Part shown: one piece after another, positions 9,971 through 22,800 of the stretch
How positions within the stretch are numbered: position 1 is the stretch's first letter
How the letters are laid out: every line of letters starts with the position of its first letter
Assembly (NCBI GenBank): GCA_946803715.1
Contig: CAMPET010000062.1
Location: 277,681 to 324,472, forward strand
Direction: 5' to 3'
Source: Beroe ovata
Lineage: Eukaryota > Ctenophora > Nuda > Beroida > Beroidae
DNA length: 46,792 bases
The notes under the pieces: generated by a model
The model's input: only the letters and a program-made list of their open reading frames with translations
Told to the model about the DNA's origin: nothing
Databases searched by the model: none
Position numbers and translations under genes: made by a program

Positions 9971-12900
9971 NATGGCAGACACGAGGTTATCGGCAGACTT
10001 GTTCCGTCTGATGGGCGTGGCACTTGGGCTGGGTACTGCTTGGATCACTGACCTGCGAATGCGTCACTCTAAAATGCACAATGGCCACTTCAGCCCTGCA
10101 CTATGCAGTATGCAGGTGCTTTATATGAGTTATTTAGTTAGATCATAGTGAATAATAGATGTTGCGAAAAGCACCCTTTTGAGATCACTGTGAATTGTAG
10201 ATCAGAAGAGAGGGAGAAGGGGTGAGGAGAGTTGTGAGGAGAGGGGTGAGGAGAGGGGTGAGGAGAGTTGTGTGAAGACCTGTGAGGGGTGAAGATGCAC
10301 GTACCAGCTGGAGAGAAGTGAGGATCCGAGTGAAGAGGAAGACCGCTCCGGTGAGGACTCACGTGACCATTGTCGCGAACACGTGCTCGAGGTCGAGGAT
10401 TGGTCGTGACTTGTCTGAAAAAGAGAGAGATGGTTAGTACTTTGGAGTGGGGAACACAATTGTGAGGGATTGTCTGAAATTGCAGGCGAGTGACAGTGAG
10501 GAAATAGGGGGGGGGGGNTATGCTCAGGGTGGGAGAGGAATGAGGAGCAATTGTTCCAGGAATCTGTAATTCTCAGGAATATGCATTAGCACCACTCATA
10601 GCGCAGTGTCATATGATATTGTGATACACATTGCTGTCCGCTGCTGTGACTCGAGGCGCTAATCTATCAATTTTCGCTACGAAATCGATCCTTTTGCAAC
10701 TTGCGGAGTGTGCTCCATAAATGCTCCGAGTCCAAATAACGTGGGTACTCTCAATGGTGTTGATTTCGGTGTAAGTGAATAATGGTTAACCGTGGTAAGA
10801 AATGCGAGTCTATAAGGGGGGAGGGGGTTACACAAAAATCTTCCATCATCATAGCACCACCTTTTACGAAATAACGTCATAAGATTTCAAAGAATCATAA
10901 TATACCTAGGACCTAAATGAAATGCCTTCGCGTTAACTTGAAATCGACGAGAAAGATTTTTGACAAATGTGCTGAGTTGAACCTCATAATTTAAGGCTCT
11001 CACGGCAGAGGCTTATCTTCAAAGACTTTATGAGTGAATTCTGAGTGAGGATTACTAATCTCTTTGCACTGACGTACAGCTGCACATTGTTAAACTTGAC
11101 ATAGGACCCTGTAGCAGGAGCGAGTGCGTAGCGCGATGTTTGTGAAAACACGCGACTCATAATGAAATATGTGTGTGNTGTGTGTGTGTGTTTGTGAAAT
11201 CACGCGAATAATAATGATATGCTCACTCTCAAATGCTCCCTCTGTTCTGCACAAAGTACAATATATGCCCGAATAGAGCTAGATTGAGCTCGAGATTTTG
11301 TAATTAAGATGGAGAAACGTGTGGGTGAAGACCGCAAAAGCTATTTTTAGTGACACGAAGAAAAAATGATTATGCCTATCTACAAAAAGAAATGTTGATT
11401 CTATAATGTGACTCGCATGTAAGTCGAAATTAAAAAAGGCACGGATATAAGACGAATATTTGCTCACTTTTTTGGCGTATTTGCAAGCCGCAGGACTGTC
11501 CCTGAACGCAAGGTACTGTTCTTGGATTTCCTCCGAGAATTTGGACGCTTCGTCATCTGAACTGCAGTACATCGGAACACCCTGAGGGAGAAACAGTTAG
11601 GAACAGTGCTACGAAATGTTAGACATCATGTGATCGTCCATAATATGAGCGGTGATTGGTGAGTTAGCTGTTGACGATCATCTATACTAACTTTTCCGTC
11701 GTTTGCAGATTGTCCCTTCAACTTAGCCAGCACCTGCCACTTCTGCTTCATCACTTTGAAGGTGTTAAAACTCGTTTGACTGATTCGCTTCTGAGCTTTG
11801 AGACGCCATTTTGGTAGATCGGTATTGACTACGTCCTTGGTGTCAACTTCAGGTGACTCGGGTAGACCTAGAGTGGTGTCAACATGGTAACAACGGTGTC
11901 AATATGGTACCCATGGCAACCATGGCAACAGCGGTGTCAGCATGGTGACAGGATGAGTCTAGGATTGACTGCGACATCAAGTAAACACGAGAAAATGCAC
12001 ATCTCGTAACTAACCGAGTGATTCGATAACAGATCGGTGGATATTCTTCACTTCCTGAGCACCGACAGCCCCGTAAAACCACTCTCCGCTTCTCAATGAC
12101 ATTTCCCGTCGATAAAGGCACGGCTTGCACAGTCGCACATTACGCTGCGAGAGAGGGAGTTAATGTTTCTATAACATGGCGATAATAAATCTAGGATGGG
12201 CGATGCTGGATTTATATTTTGTGAGAAAGGGAGTGTGTATGAGTGGGGAAGGTGTGATTCTATAAGCTGGGTATGATCACACTCCCAAATATCAATTAGA
12301 TGATAGCGCATTGGCGCGCACGGGGGTGTTAGCAGACGTCAGAGGGCAGCTAGCTGGGAATGGATTACTTTGGAGTTCATGAATAGAGCTTCTTGTGATG
12401 GTTATCCTGTTTTGACGTACACAATGAATAACTGATGAATATTTCATTACCGCTTCACACCCCATCTATAAAAGGCTAGGTACAGTTAATGTAACGTTAA
12501 CATGGTATCATGGTTCAAACATGCGGTACCAACTACCAACTCTTCTTATGATAGGAATTTATCGTGCAACGTCAGCAACAAGCATAAATTGTGACCTCAC
12601 ACTCACTGTTCCATACTACTACGTCAGTTGAATTATACCAGTTCTCAGAAAGTTTAGCGCGGATGGAGATAAATGATAATGGCATTGGCAAAAATTGGTT
12701 TTCTGGATATAACATTCGACACAATAAGTCGTAATCCAGACAAATAATGTGAACCCAGGCTTGATAATTTTAGGCTTGTCTGGGGCAAGTTGGCGGGGGC
12801 AAGTTAGTTACCTTGTTATTGTACGCTGAGTCGGTGAACGGCCCGTTGTAGTGGTTGACAGAGCAGTTGAAGCACGTGAACTGTTTACAGTCCCAGCATA

Positions 12901-15172
12901 GCAGGAAGTTTCTCTCACGCTTTACCGTGCTCCGCATTTTCCCAATCGTCTGGGGGAATCATTCGTGTCATGAACTGTCACTCAAACACAAGGATATATC
13001 AATTCTAGAAAGCACATGTTTTGGAAGAAACATGCTCGACTTCGTTAGAAGGAGCAATATTATGGAAGCATTTATGACTATACTGGTTAGCCCTGATGGC
13101 TGGTCCTAATGGCTGGTCCTACCATTAAAGCCGAGTTAGAAAACTACTTCTTGTCATTAATACTTCCATAGATAGCTTATGTTTGTAGTGCTGATTCTTA
13201 CCTCAGTACAGATGTGACAGGAGTACTTGTTGGGCGTGTACATGGGAGTTGGGCTGCTGGTGGCTTTCAGTGAAATTGTAGCCGCCAAATCGTCCAGACT
13301 CTTGCAAAATTCCTCTCGTACCAGTCTGAAAAATTTCAAAATTTAAATGGGGCAGTCAGGAAATGGGTACTTATGGGTGGTTAAGCTTGTAAACTGTTCC
13401 CAGCCCCTTTTTTGGAATGTCAAAATCGGTGCTGACTGCAGTAGGGCGTCATTGATATACTTTCATATGGGTGGTCTGAGGTGGACCGAGCGTGCACTCA
13501 TAGCAACAACACGTGACCATGACAACAACAATAAACCCCATACATCCACTCAGACAATCCTTTTAATAATGAACTTTGTGTTGTTATATTACTCGCGATT
13601 TTATGAAGGAGTAAAATTACTTATACTCAAGCAGCATTCGCTCTGCTTTTAAGGCTTTTGTGTCATTTATATTTGCGCCTGAACGACTTTAGTAGCTGAG
13701 CAGCTGCAGTCACGTGACCCACAGGCGTCTGTCTAGCAATGCTTTAGCACTTAAGCGTTGAATAATGGCGCTCGAATATAAAATAACGGATAATCAGTCG
13801 GTTGATTCATCGTAACGCTATAGGTTGTGTGCAGACAAAGCAACCAACGGGTGCGTGTGTTGTGTATGTGTCTGTGTGTGTGCGTGTGTATGTCTGTGTG
13901 TGTGTGTGTGTGTGTGTGTNTGTCTGTGTGTGCAATGTTGTCTTGACAACGCGTGATGTCAATATTTCCTATCAATATCATGGAATTCGACAGTCGCGTG
14001 TAGATATGACACATATCGAAAAATCATAGCGATTATCGCCTGACATCAAATATCGTCATGGATGCAAGAATAGATTAGATTTCAGGGCGGAGACTTAATA
14101 TTCATGACATGTTTCAGTAGAAGTGTGGTTTGAGTTCCACACACACACATAATATGAAGTTGCAGGAAGTAGGATTATATAATTCCACCGACGTTGGAAC
14201 AGTTTTGCAGCTGTGGTCTTTATACCTACTGACAAAACTATGGAATCAAGAAGCGCGAGCAGTTTAAAATCTCGTGTAATCATCAGGGCAGCTATAGTAG
14301 CCGATTGTGGGAGTGAATCAACTTATAACCAAGTGATCCAACACTGATTGTGATACGCCGAATAATAAAATTTTTCTAAGAATTTTGTCTGAAAGAAACA
14401 TCATCAAGACATTTAAAGGAAGGTGACATAACAAAGAACACAATATTCACCTGTCCCGCTTGTTCTCGTCATCCTGTATGTCCTCCAGTTTGAGCAACAC
14501 ATTCAGAATATGATTCTTCTCCTCAATTGTCAGCTGGTGAGGGGCAACCTGCGGGTAGCGGGGGCAATGAATATATGCATGTGTACTGTGCAAAGACAAT
14601 ACATCAGGATGAAGTCGAAGATTGTTTATGGCGAAGAATTTCGTGCTGGTTTCTATTTATATTGTGACGCGCACGCGGTAGTGCTTACAGCTCCAAAACA
14701 TAATTGGGCGTTTCAGGATGCATGGTATGCACAGAAGCAAGTAACCTAGAACTCAAGATATATTTCAGAGCTATTGCATCATTCATCCAGTAGAAGATTT
14801 CCACTGGGATGCACTCGCATATATTCGAAATTAACTAAAATTTGCAATATCTTCGGCAGTTCATTACAACGATATGATGTGCATGTATCCGGAGCAAAAA
14901 ATCAATAAATTTTAAAATTGCGTATGCCGTACATATCTGGCAGCGCAGGAATGATAGCTACCGATTATACGCAGACAAATTATTGCAGTACAACATAACT
15001 TCTTCGTAACTATGAAACTGACCTCATTAGAAGTTTTTATCGTTGACTCAGGAAGGGTATCTCCCAACTTTGCAGCAGGTCGAGGGGAAGAAGTGGGGGT
15101 TGTTTTTTCCTGATCCAAGCATTTGATTGGTCGTTTAAACAGAACCTTGCCACGAGATTTCTGGTCGATCAT
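9726..15172 (-). CDS. Rab effector with RabBD and FYVE-like zinc finger (rabphilin/Noc2 type)
   Basis: Exons: 15023-15172, 14451-14548, 13202-13325, 12812-12949, 12015-12144, 11692-11867, 11468-11581, probably 10363-10414, and 9726-9832. The first seven join in phase with GT-AG introns. The start MIDQKSRGKV is the first ATG of its exon. A Rab-binding helix (LTIEEKNHILNVLLKLE, near residues 56-72) is followed by eight zinc-ligand cysteines: C119/C122 (YSCHIC), C142/C145 (LLCWDC), C150/C153 (FTCFNC) and C176/C179 (LCKPC). Then comes RSGEWFY, matching the SGAWF motif of rabphilin and Noc2 that contacts Rab3/Rab27. The rest is basic and Ser-rich, about 360 residues in total, with no C2 domain, as in Noc2 (RPH3AL). 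By family it would link Rab-GTP on secretory vesicles to exocytosis machinery. The last two exons are uncertain: skipping 10363-10414 makes the final exon read in another open frame to a stop at 9686. Confidence 0.85.
9942..9971. repeat. CA microsatellite ending at an N
   Basis: A CA tract ending in a single N at 9971, within the last intron of the Rab effector gene. Confidence 0.9.
10205..10275. repeat. Purine-rich GGTGAGGAGA minisatellite
   Basis: About six imperfect copies of a 10-12 bp GGGGTGAGGAGA/GTTGTGAGGAGA unit. They lie in an intron of the Rab effector gene, just past the 3' end of its Ser-rich exon. Confidence 0.8.
10415..11467. other. Intron of the Rab effector gene
   Basis: This 1.05 kb has no further exon that I can support. 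It contains a poly-G run with an N at 10518 and a TG tract with an N at 11178, both assembly weak points. Confidence 0.5.
13877..13932. repeat. TG microsatellite with N at 13920
   Basis: A TG/TC-rich tract interrupted by a single N, in an intron of the Rab effector gene. Open frames over it on both strands are low-complexity artefacts. Confidence 0.9.
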
Positions 15173-15860
15173 AATATCCCGGAACTAAGTAAGATTGGGG
15201 GTGTAAAATATGTTTATGCATTTAGCGGTCATAGATGTGTGTGTCCACGCATTATTGATGAGAAAATTATCGAGGGAAAACAAGCTGTAAACAAACTCAA
15301 TAACTGGAAAAAGCGATGGGTTCAGATGAAGTATCACGAGCAGTACTACAAAAAGTGACGTCAAAACATTTCAACTTCTCAGTTTGCCATCTAGGAACAT
15401 ATATATGTGCGTATTTTCCCGAACTTGAAATTCGGATGGTGAGTAGGAGTTAGGGTGATTACACCATCTCGGTAAAATTAGATCATCTCCACCATAACTA
15501 GGCTTGATCGCACCGACAACAACAAAAACTTGAGATCGCAATCTGAGTTGAGAAGTTGTCAAAGACGACTGCAGACATTATAACAACAGAATAGGTTGAC
15601 GTATGAAAAGCTTATTGAGCTACGAAATAATTGCAATGTAATAAACCGAATAACGATCTCAGAAAAAAGATTATTTTGAGACACAAGCTCTATGACAGAC
15701 ACACACACATGTTTTACGACGACAACCTAACTCAGCAGCAAGGAGAAAGCACTGCGACTATCACGATAGTGTAGAGCTATATTGCACAAAGGAAAATCAC
15801 GCGTGATTCTGTTCTGCGTGACGCGTTATGAATTTTCTTGCTCTCTCTACGCTCCCATAA

Positions 15861-15909
15861 ATGTGTGTGTGTGTGTGTGTGTGTGTGTGTNTGTGTGTGT
15901 GTGTGTGTG
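15861..15909. repeat. TG microsatellite with N at 15891
   Basis: Perfect TG repeats on both sides of a single N. Confidence 0.95.
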
Positions 15910-18378
15910 CAGGGCAAGAGAGAGAGAGAGAGACATAGTGTATGAATGAGTGGCAGAAAGAGAGCTTCTTTCATATAGCTCGCGGCGAGCTGCTCGCCTG
16001 CGTGCACAAATCACAAAGATTATATTCTACTGAAATTCGTGCATTACCACGATCATTGCAAAGAGGAACAAATGAAAATCGCTCCAAGAAGTATATGGCG
16101 AGCTTTGATTCTCGAGTCACCCACACGTACGGTGTGTGCGGGCAATCATAATATTTGATGGGTACATGACTAATTGATGATGGTCATAATAAAAGATAAT
16201 AAGCAATTCAATGATATAAAGCACATTCACTTTAAAGTTAAAAGACAAATAATTTTGACTTAGAGCGGAAAAAACTCGTTGATTAAAATGGATGGTCGAG
16301 CGATCCCAAGTTTTGACACTTGCCTCGCCCTGGAGCCTACAGTATAGTATAGTGTTAAGGCTACTATAGACTGGCTATAAACTGTCTTAGCTTCATATCC
16401 TGAAGCAGACTATAGACCTTGGCCATGGGTAAAACTGGTGATAAGGTGAAAAAAACCACACGCACTGCCGTCATTTATTCATTGCCACTCATGATCACAA
16501 ACGCGGACAGACGGAGACACATAAACACAGAAAGGCACTCAGAAAGACTCACAAACCTAGCCAATCCGAGACAGACAATCCTGTGACAGACACAATCACG
16601 GCAGACAACATCTCAACCCCCAGCGCGGGCATTGTCCCGGGCGCTCCAAGTCGTGACTCTCGTAGCAGGTTCTCATATATGAAACACAAAAATACCACAA
16701 CACACATATTGTCTGCACTACTATATATATTTGGCCCTAAGTTAGAAACAAAGAAAAGCACATGATCCCGAAAATGACGTCAAGAAGCAGTGACTCATTG
16801 TTTCGCCGGTGGGTACATCTTTTATCGAGAACAATAAAATGTCTATAGAGCTCATTACTGAAGCTGAAGATCAACTATTTGTCGTGTGGAACAAGCAACG
16901 AAAGATTGAAAGTTAGACAAATGGGACGAAATATCAAGAACATGAAGCTTTAAGAGCCAGCAATATGACAGCAAGCACACCCGCATTGCAGGCAAGCTGC
17001 AAATACGCTGGGAGAGGGATCAGCAGTGAAAGTGGTTTGACTAGATTGGTAAACAGGTTCCAATTAAATAGCCATTAAACAATTAAACAGGTTCAACAGG
17101 TTTTACTCGGGATTGGGTATACTATACTGTATACTGGGAGTGGGAGGGGTTGCTTATTGAAACACGATTGCTCCCAGCTCTCCCCAAGCTGCTATCAGCT
17201 GTATATGATGCTGGAGTTGGAGACCATGTTATCATGGGTATCGCGTGATGCTCACCCAGAATAAGATGATTAACTATGGTAAGTCTGCAGCTTCATGGTT
17301 CATAAGCCAATGATGGTTCATAAGATACCGAGCTATGGCAAAGAATCACGTGATTACTTTAGTGTCTTCAACTTCAACGAAGACGATTTCATTTTTCAAG
17401 AATTAGAAGACGATAAAAGACACTTAAAATTTCGAGCCTCTCCAAGCACGACACATCGCAAAGCGGACTAGGGTAAAGTAGCATGGTGACATATGTTTAC
17501 TATACTAGCACACAGTGCACTGTTGTATGCGATAACAAAGAAACGTGTTTCATTACACCAGAAGTCACGTGATTCAGCACACGTGTCCTATCTTGCGTAA
17601 CGAGTGAACCATTATATCATATACCGCACGTTACTATATAAGACACAATGGCAGGAGAGGGCACACACACACATACAGAGAGATATATTGCCCGAATTAA
17701 TAAAAGAGAGTGTTGTTTGAGGTATGTATGGGCCCTGCAACTATAAAACCCATGATACTATTGTGGCGGGGTGACGCGAATACTGACGTCACAATTACAC
17801 TGTGACGTAATTACGCATGTGATTATAAATCACACCAATATGACAGTGTCAATGCCTGTAGTTGTGTGCGTGAACAAGATCAAGAAGTGCTGGAAAACAA
17901 AGGCGGAGAGATGATTGAAGTACAGAAAAACAGGTGTATCATAACCATGAAGTTGAAACGTGTTCATGTGCCTCTGTCATGGCAACGTGACTATTATCAC
18001 GTGACTGGCAAATCTGACAGTGACAAGTGACAGTCACTCATCAGTCAAGTGAGTAATTTCGATCAATTGCTCTCTATAATGGGTCATCTGAAGAAAACTG
18101 CGTGGAGACAAATCGATTTAAAAGTAATTTAAAAATCATTCTTCTAGTTCTATTTGACGCCAAAATGATAAAATTTCTGATAAAAACTTGATTGATAGAA
18201 CCGTGACAGACACCAAAGTTTTGTACAAGAGCAGCTTATGCTCCTTCAGAATTATCAGCAGCTTGAACTGTGCTCCTTCAGAATTATAGGTCAGAGTAAG
18301 CACTCATGGGGCGGTGCAGTCGCAGGTGGTGTGTGTAACTCATACCATTATCACCTTCAGAGGGTTGCATGTGTTGTG

Positions 18379-18384
18379 CGTGTG

Positions 18385-18436
<52 letters not shown>

Positions 18437-18500
18437 TGTATGTGTTTGTGCGTGTTTGTGTGTGTGTGTGTGTTTGTTTGTGCGTACTGTGTTTGTACTG
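18379..18500. repeat. Imperfect TG microsatellite
   Basis: A TG tract with interspersed CG and TT units. The 90-118 codon frames crossing it on both strands (Cys/Val or Thr/His repeats) are products of the repeat. Confidence 0.95.
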
Positions 18501-19804
18501 TGTGCATGTGTGGGCGTGTCTGTATGTACTCGCAAAACAAGAGGCTGAGTTATCATGGCAGCAGTGCAGAAGTTACCAAGTACAAATTGACTGAAAGTGG
18601 TTGTTCGTCACTGAAAGTGATTTGTCACTCATATTGGACAGATCTACTAAACTTACTTATCTGAATTTTAAAGTGGTTGGTAACCATCAGAAATGTGTGT
18701 TGAAATCTAAGTTTGATCCGGTGGAATTCATAGTTGGGCTCTCAGGAAACATTCCAAATGTTCAAAACTAGAACCGTCGGTTCGGGCTACGAAGAACCTG
18801 ACACTTTTTATAGGTTTTCATGTGGAATAGACAAATAAGATGGGTCGCAAATAACGTTAAACAATAAAATGATATTTCACAATATATGATACAAAACATA
18901 TAGTAGAAACTGTCACAAAAACTAAAACGATATCAAATAACATTTAAATATCGGTGATAATATTGTACCCTGCTCATAAAGTGTGTCACCAGCTGGACCC
19001 TCCTAAGTGTGTGACGTCATAATTACAAATCGGAAAGTGGCAAGCATTACGGTAAGTATAAAACCATCAAATATGATAAGTATTGGATAGATTGTGCTAT
19101 ATTGAACTAGCTGCTACATTAAGACTATCAGATACGGTGCTTAAACGTCTGGGTGATAAGGATTCTGATAAGGGGTCTTATTGGTAACACTTACTCTGAT
19201 TAACAATATAATAACATTTAAATGGCCGAAAAATTTGGGGAATACCATTTTACAGTGTACTAAATAATATTAGAAATAGTTAAAGTAACAATCCAGAATA
19301 TATTTACACTCTACAAATATGATATAAAGTTCCTTTTCACATTAGTTAAACACAAATTAAAACAGGTTTAAATATCAAGATTTGCTATAAAGTAAAATGC
19401 TACTCCCAATATTTACAATACTCCGACTCAAAATATTTGAAAAACCCTCCAAGTCCAAGCTAAAACCAAAGGGCTCTAAAATAAAAGTTGTCAAGTTTCT
19501 ATTTCCCAGATACCAATTGAGGAATCATGGGTCTGATTTTTCAGGAAATGGGTGCTTCTGGAGACTGTACCTCAAATTCTATAGAGAGCTAGATCAAACT
19601 TTCTGCATGCAACACCATGCAGTTGTTGTTCACACAATCGCATGGTATTGTCTCTATTCAGTATTCCATGTTCACGATATGATTGATAATGCTGAGCTCT
19701 TCCTATAGTTCCCTTTGTCAAGTATTGACATGAATATCCATGGCATGATGTGTGTGCGTGTCACACAAATGTCCATGGCATGATGAGCCTTGTGTCACAT
19801 GACC

Positions 19805-22800
19805 TCACTTCCTCCTAACGGGTGATGTATGAAGATTCCTCTTCATTTCATTGAGTTCACACGTTAAATCACGTACCTTCTCAGCCCAGAACGTGCTGCT
19901 ATGCTGCATCTGAAAATACGGCCCCATCCATCCATTAGATAGTATACGGTGTGAGTGGGGGCTGCAAAAACGTTTCTCCAGACACACAATCACGTGTTGG
20001 GATTATGGTGCAACGTGATTTTTGGAGCTCTGTCTATAATAACAATAATACTGTGCATCGTGTTAAACAGAATATGAGATTATTGACACCAATGATGGAT
20101 TATAACTTTGGACAGCCTCCGTATTGTGAGCAGAATTCGATTGTACGATGACTCCCGTACAAGAAACATCTCATGGCTTTTAGGTGGGTGCATACTGCAT
20201 AAGTATGGGTGAAACTAATGAAATGAAATGCATACCTCATTAACTTTTTCCAGCCAATAGTCCTTTACCGCTTCTTCTTCGACACTTGGTTTTTCGGCCC
20301 TTGTCTTCGGCCTCCCTCCCCCAGCTCGGCCTGGAGAGCTTCCTCCTCGAGAACCTGAACATTTCTGTAGAACGGTCATTCTCTTGCGATAAGTGAAGGG
20401 GAGATGCTTGAAAAAAAGTGGGCTTTGCGCATGCTTGATCGGATTTGAGTTCGCACTGATAATCGAGATGCATCATTGAGAGCTGGTTCTCGGGTAACCG
20501 CGTCAAGATTCTGATGGATTTCAATTCTAGGAACCTTTTCGGTAATCATCACCATCATTTTATTAGGGAGCAATCCCTTTATCGCACACCCCCCTTCTTC
20601 ACTCTTATCGACTGCATTGGTGATAATATCTTTACCATACCGTTTTTCGTGAGCCACGAACTTTGCTCTCAGTTTTTCGGACGTGTTTCTGTGTACTAGC
20701 TAACTGTTATCATAAAGATAATGTCGAGATTTCTATTTCATGAAGCTTCTTATCATAACTACTCAGATGCAGATAAATGGATTCTGAAGCTCATAACATT
20801 GACAATAAGACAGAATTAGTCTGTCACCTCATGATTTCCCAAGAAAACACAATATTCATCCCTGTATCAAGTTTTCTGTGGGATATCACAATTCATCAGC
20901 TCAATTTTAGTGAGAAGAGTCTATTGTCACGGTGATGGCGATAACGTTATCTATTTCTAAAACCAGTTGGTCTTGTATTATCATGAAGCAGTTCCTGGAA
21001 ACCCATTGAGCAGAATATCAAGTATCAAATGATTCGGATAGGAAGACTCTATAATCATGATTGAGAATTGTATCGATGTTCCCGGATCAAAGCCTAGTGA
21101 AAATTTCTGAGAAAGTAAGGAGGTACGGGTAACAGTTGTCTATTCCCAGAAGACCCTTAACAAAGAGTGATTATGCTAGAGTCGTCATTTCCGAGGAAGT
21201 TAGTTATATCATGGATAAAATAGTTGTTATCTTCAAACAAAAAGATATCACACTATGATCAAAATATGCCCGATATGTTTCAGTAGGTACATGTAATTGT
21301 ATATTGGGCTGAATCGAAACTTTTTCAGCAGAACAGCAAAAGTATTGAGAAAGATGCTTAGCAAGTTGATATCAGGAGGAAAAGAGGCGTTATAGAGAAG
21401 GATATCCGTAACTGGGTCACAATTCCATGATTTTTCCTAGTCATGCGACAGCGTTTTACCAATGAAAAATGAAAATATCCTGGTGTAACTTATGAAATTC
21501 GTGAGAGCTAATCATGCAGTACCTTATTCTCCTTGACAGTTGAGAGTTCAGTTTCCAGAGATTTCCTGGCCAGAGTCTCCTTCTCAAGACTAGACTTGAG
21601 CCGGTAGTTCTCCTGATTCAGAGTTGAGAGCTGTGGGGGAGTAGGGATGTGAGGGGAAAAATGTGACTCCCTTTCGAATGAATATCATAGGATCTCTATT
21701 CTCCAAAAGCAGACTGAATTTCAAAACAGCGGACGTCCGCTCTCTTGAAATAATGTCTATTGAAGAAGAAAAGCGTACGTCCACTTTTAGGGTCGAAGTG
21801 CCCCCACTTTTCAGGATATCATGGAGAACCAACCTGTCTGTTTAGGTCCTGCATGGTATCCATGTGAGATTGTAGACGATTGTGGAGATCTCGTATAACT
21901 CCCATCTGCTTAGCTATTTCTCTATCCTGAATAATCATATTGAGGTTAATAACCACGGACAAATGAGAGTTGAAAACCATATGAATTTTATTTGAGCGGG
22001 TATTCATTAAGAATCATATCTGGCTATGTGGCGCGCGCGGTCGCGAAGACAAGATTGACATGATAAATGGGCAGGTGGGAATCCTATCAATCTATCATGC
22101 TCACTTGATCAGATTTGGACATGCCGTGTTTGGCAAGCCTGCTCTCCAACTGCTCTATGAAAGTTTCCTGTTGAGTAGATCTGATCTGTAGCTGGTTATA
22201 CCGCTCCAATTCAAACTTGTTTGCTTCTGCAAATGAGGTAATAAATCATCGTCAATTGTAATTTGTATGTTAGGGGAGAAGTGTGGCTGACAAAGACAGG
22301 GGATGTGAATTGGTGATTAGGGAAAGTTACCTATGTTGGCCTTGAGTTGGTTGTTGGTGGTTTGCAGCAAGTCAGTAGCCTCAACCAGATGTTTCTTCTC
22401 ACTTCTCAGTGATGATGCTACACTGTTTGCCTCCTTCACCTTCTCCTGAAGTACCTTCACCTCTTCTGACTTCGCTTGCATCCACGCGTTTGATTTGTTG
22501 GTAACGTTGTCACTCTCTCGAGTTATCCTAAGAATGAATGTGGAATTATAATTATCACTGAATCAGAATTATGAGAAGGATAGGTGTATTCGCAATTCCA
22601 GCAATCTTGGTGGATATGGAAATTGGAGGTTAACTGCTTTCTGCTGAATCACGACCGAAGAAGCGTTTATAGTTGACATGACGATAAAATATTTCACACC
22701 ATTCTTCTCCAGACACACCCTAAAACCCTATTTCTATTTATAGAGGTTAAATCACAAGATCATTGTCTCCGATTATTGATACCTATTAACACCAAGGCGG

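Larger units (their letters stand above)
15173..19804. other. Intergenic between the coiled-coil gene and the Rab effector
   Basis: No exon is supported on either strand. The stretch should contain the Rab effector promoter at the left and the coiled-coil gene 3' untranslated region at the right. It holds a TG tract with an N (15861-15909), an imperfect TG tract (18379-18500), four exact TGACGTCA palindromes (15356, 16775, 17784, 19012) and three exact TCACGTGA palindromes (17346, 17575, 17997). Confidence 0.55.

Noticed and set aside
16549-16765. 60-70 codon frames on both strands
   Set aside because: Overlapping open frames with no domain and no nearby splice partners in the intergenic region.
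18238-18664. Open frames of 90-118 codons on both strands
   Set aside because: They are translated TG/CA repeat (Cys-Val or Thr-His runs) with no independent coding signal.
19397-19708. 103-codon plus-strand frame
   Set aside because: No domain, signal peptide or splice context; it starts in AT-rich DNA with no support.
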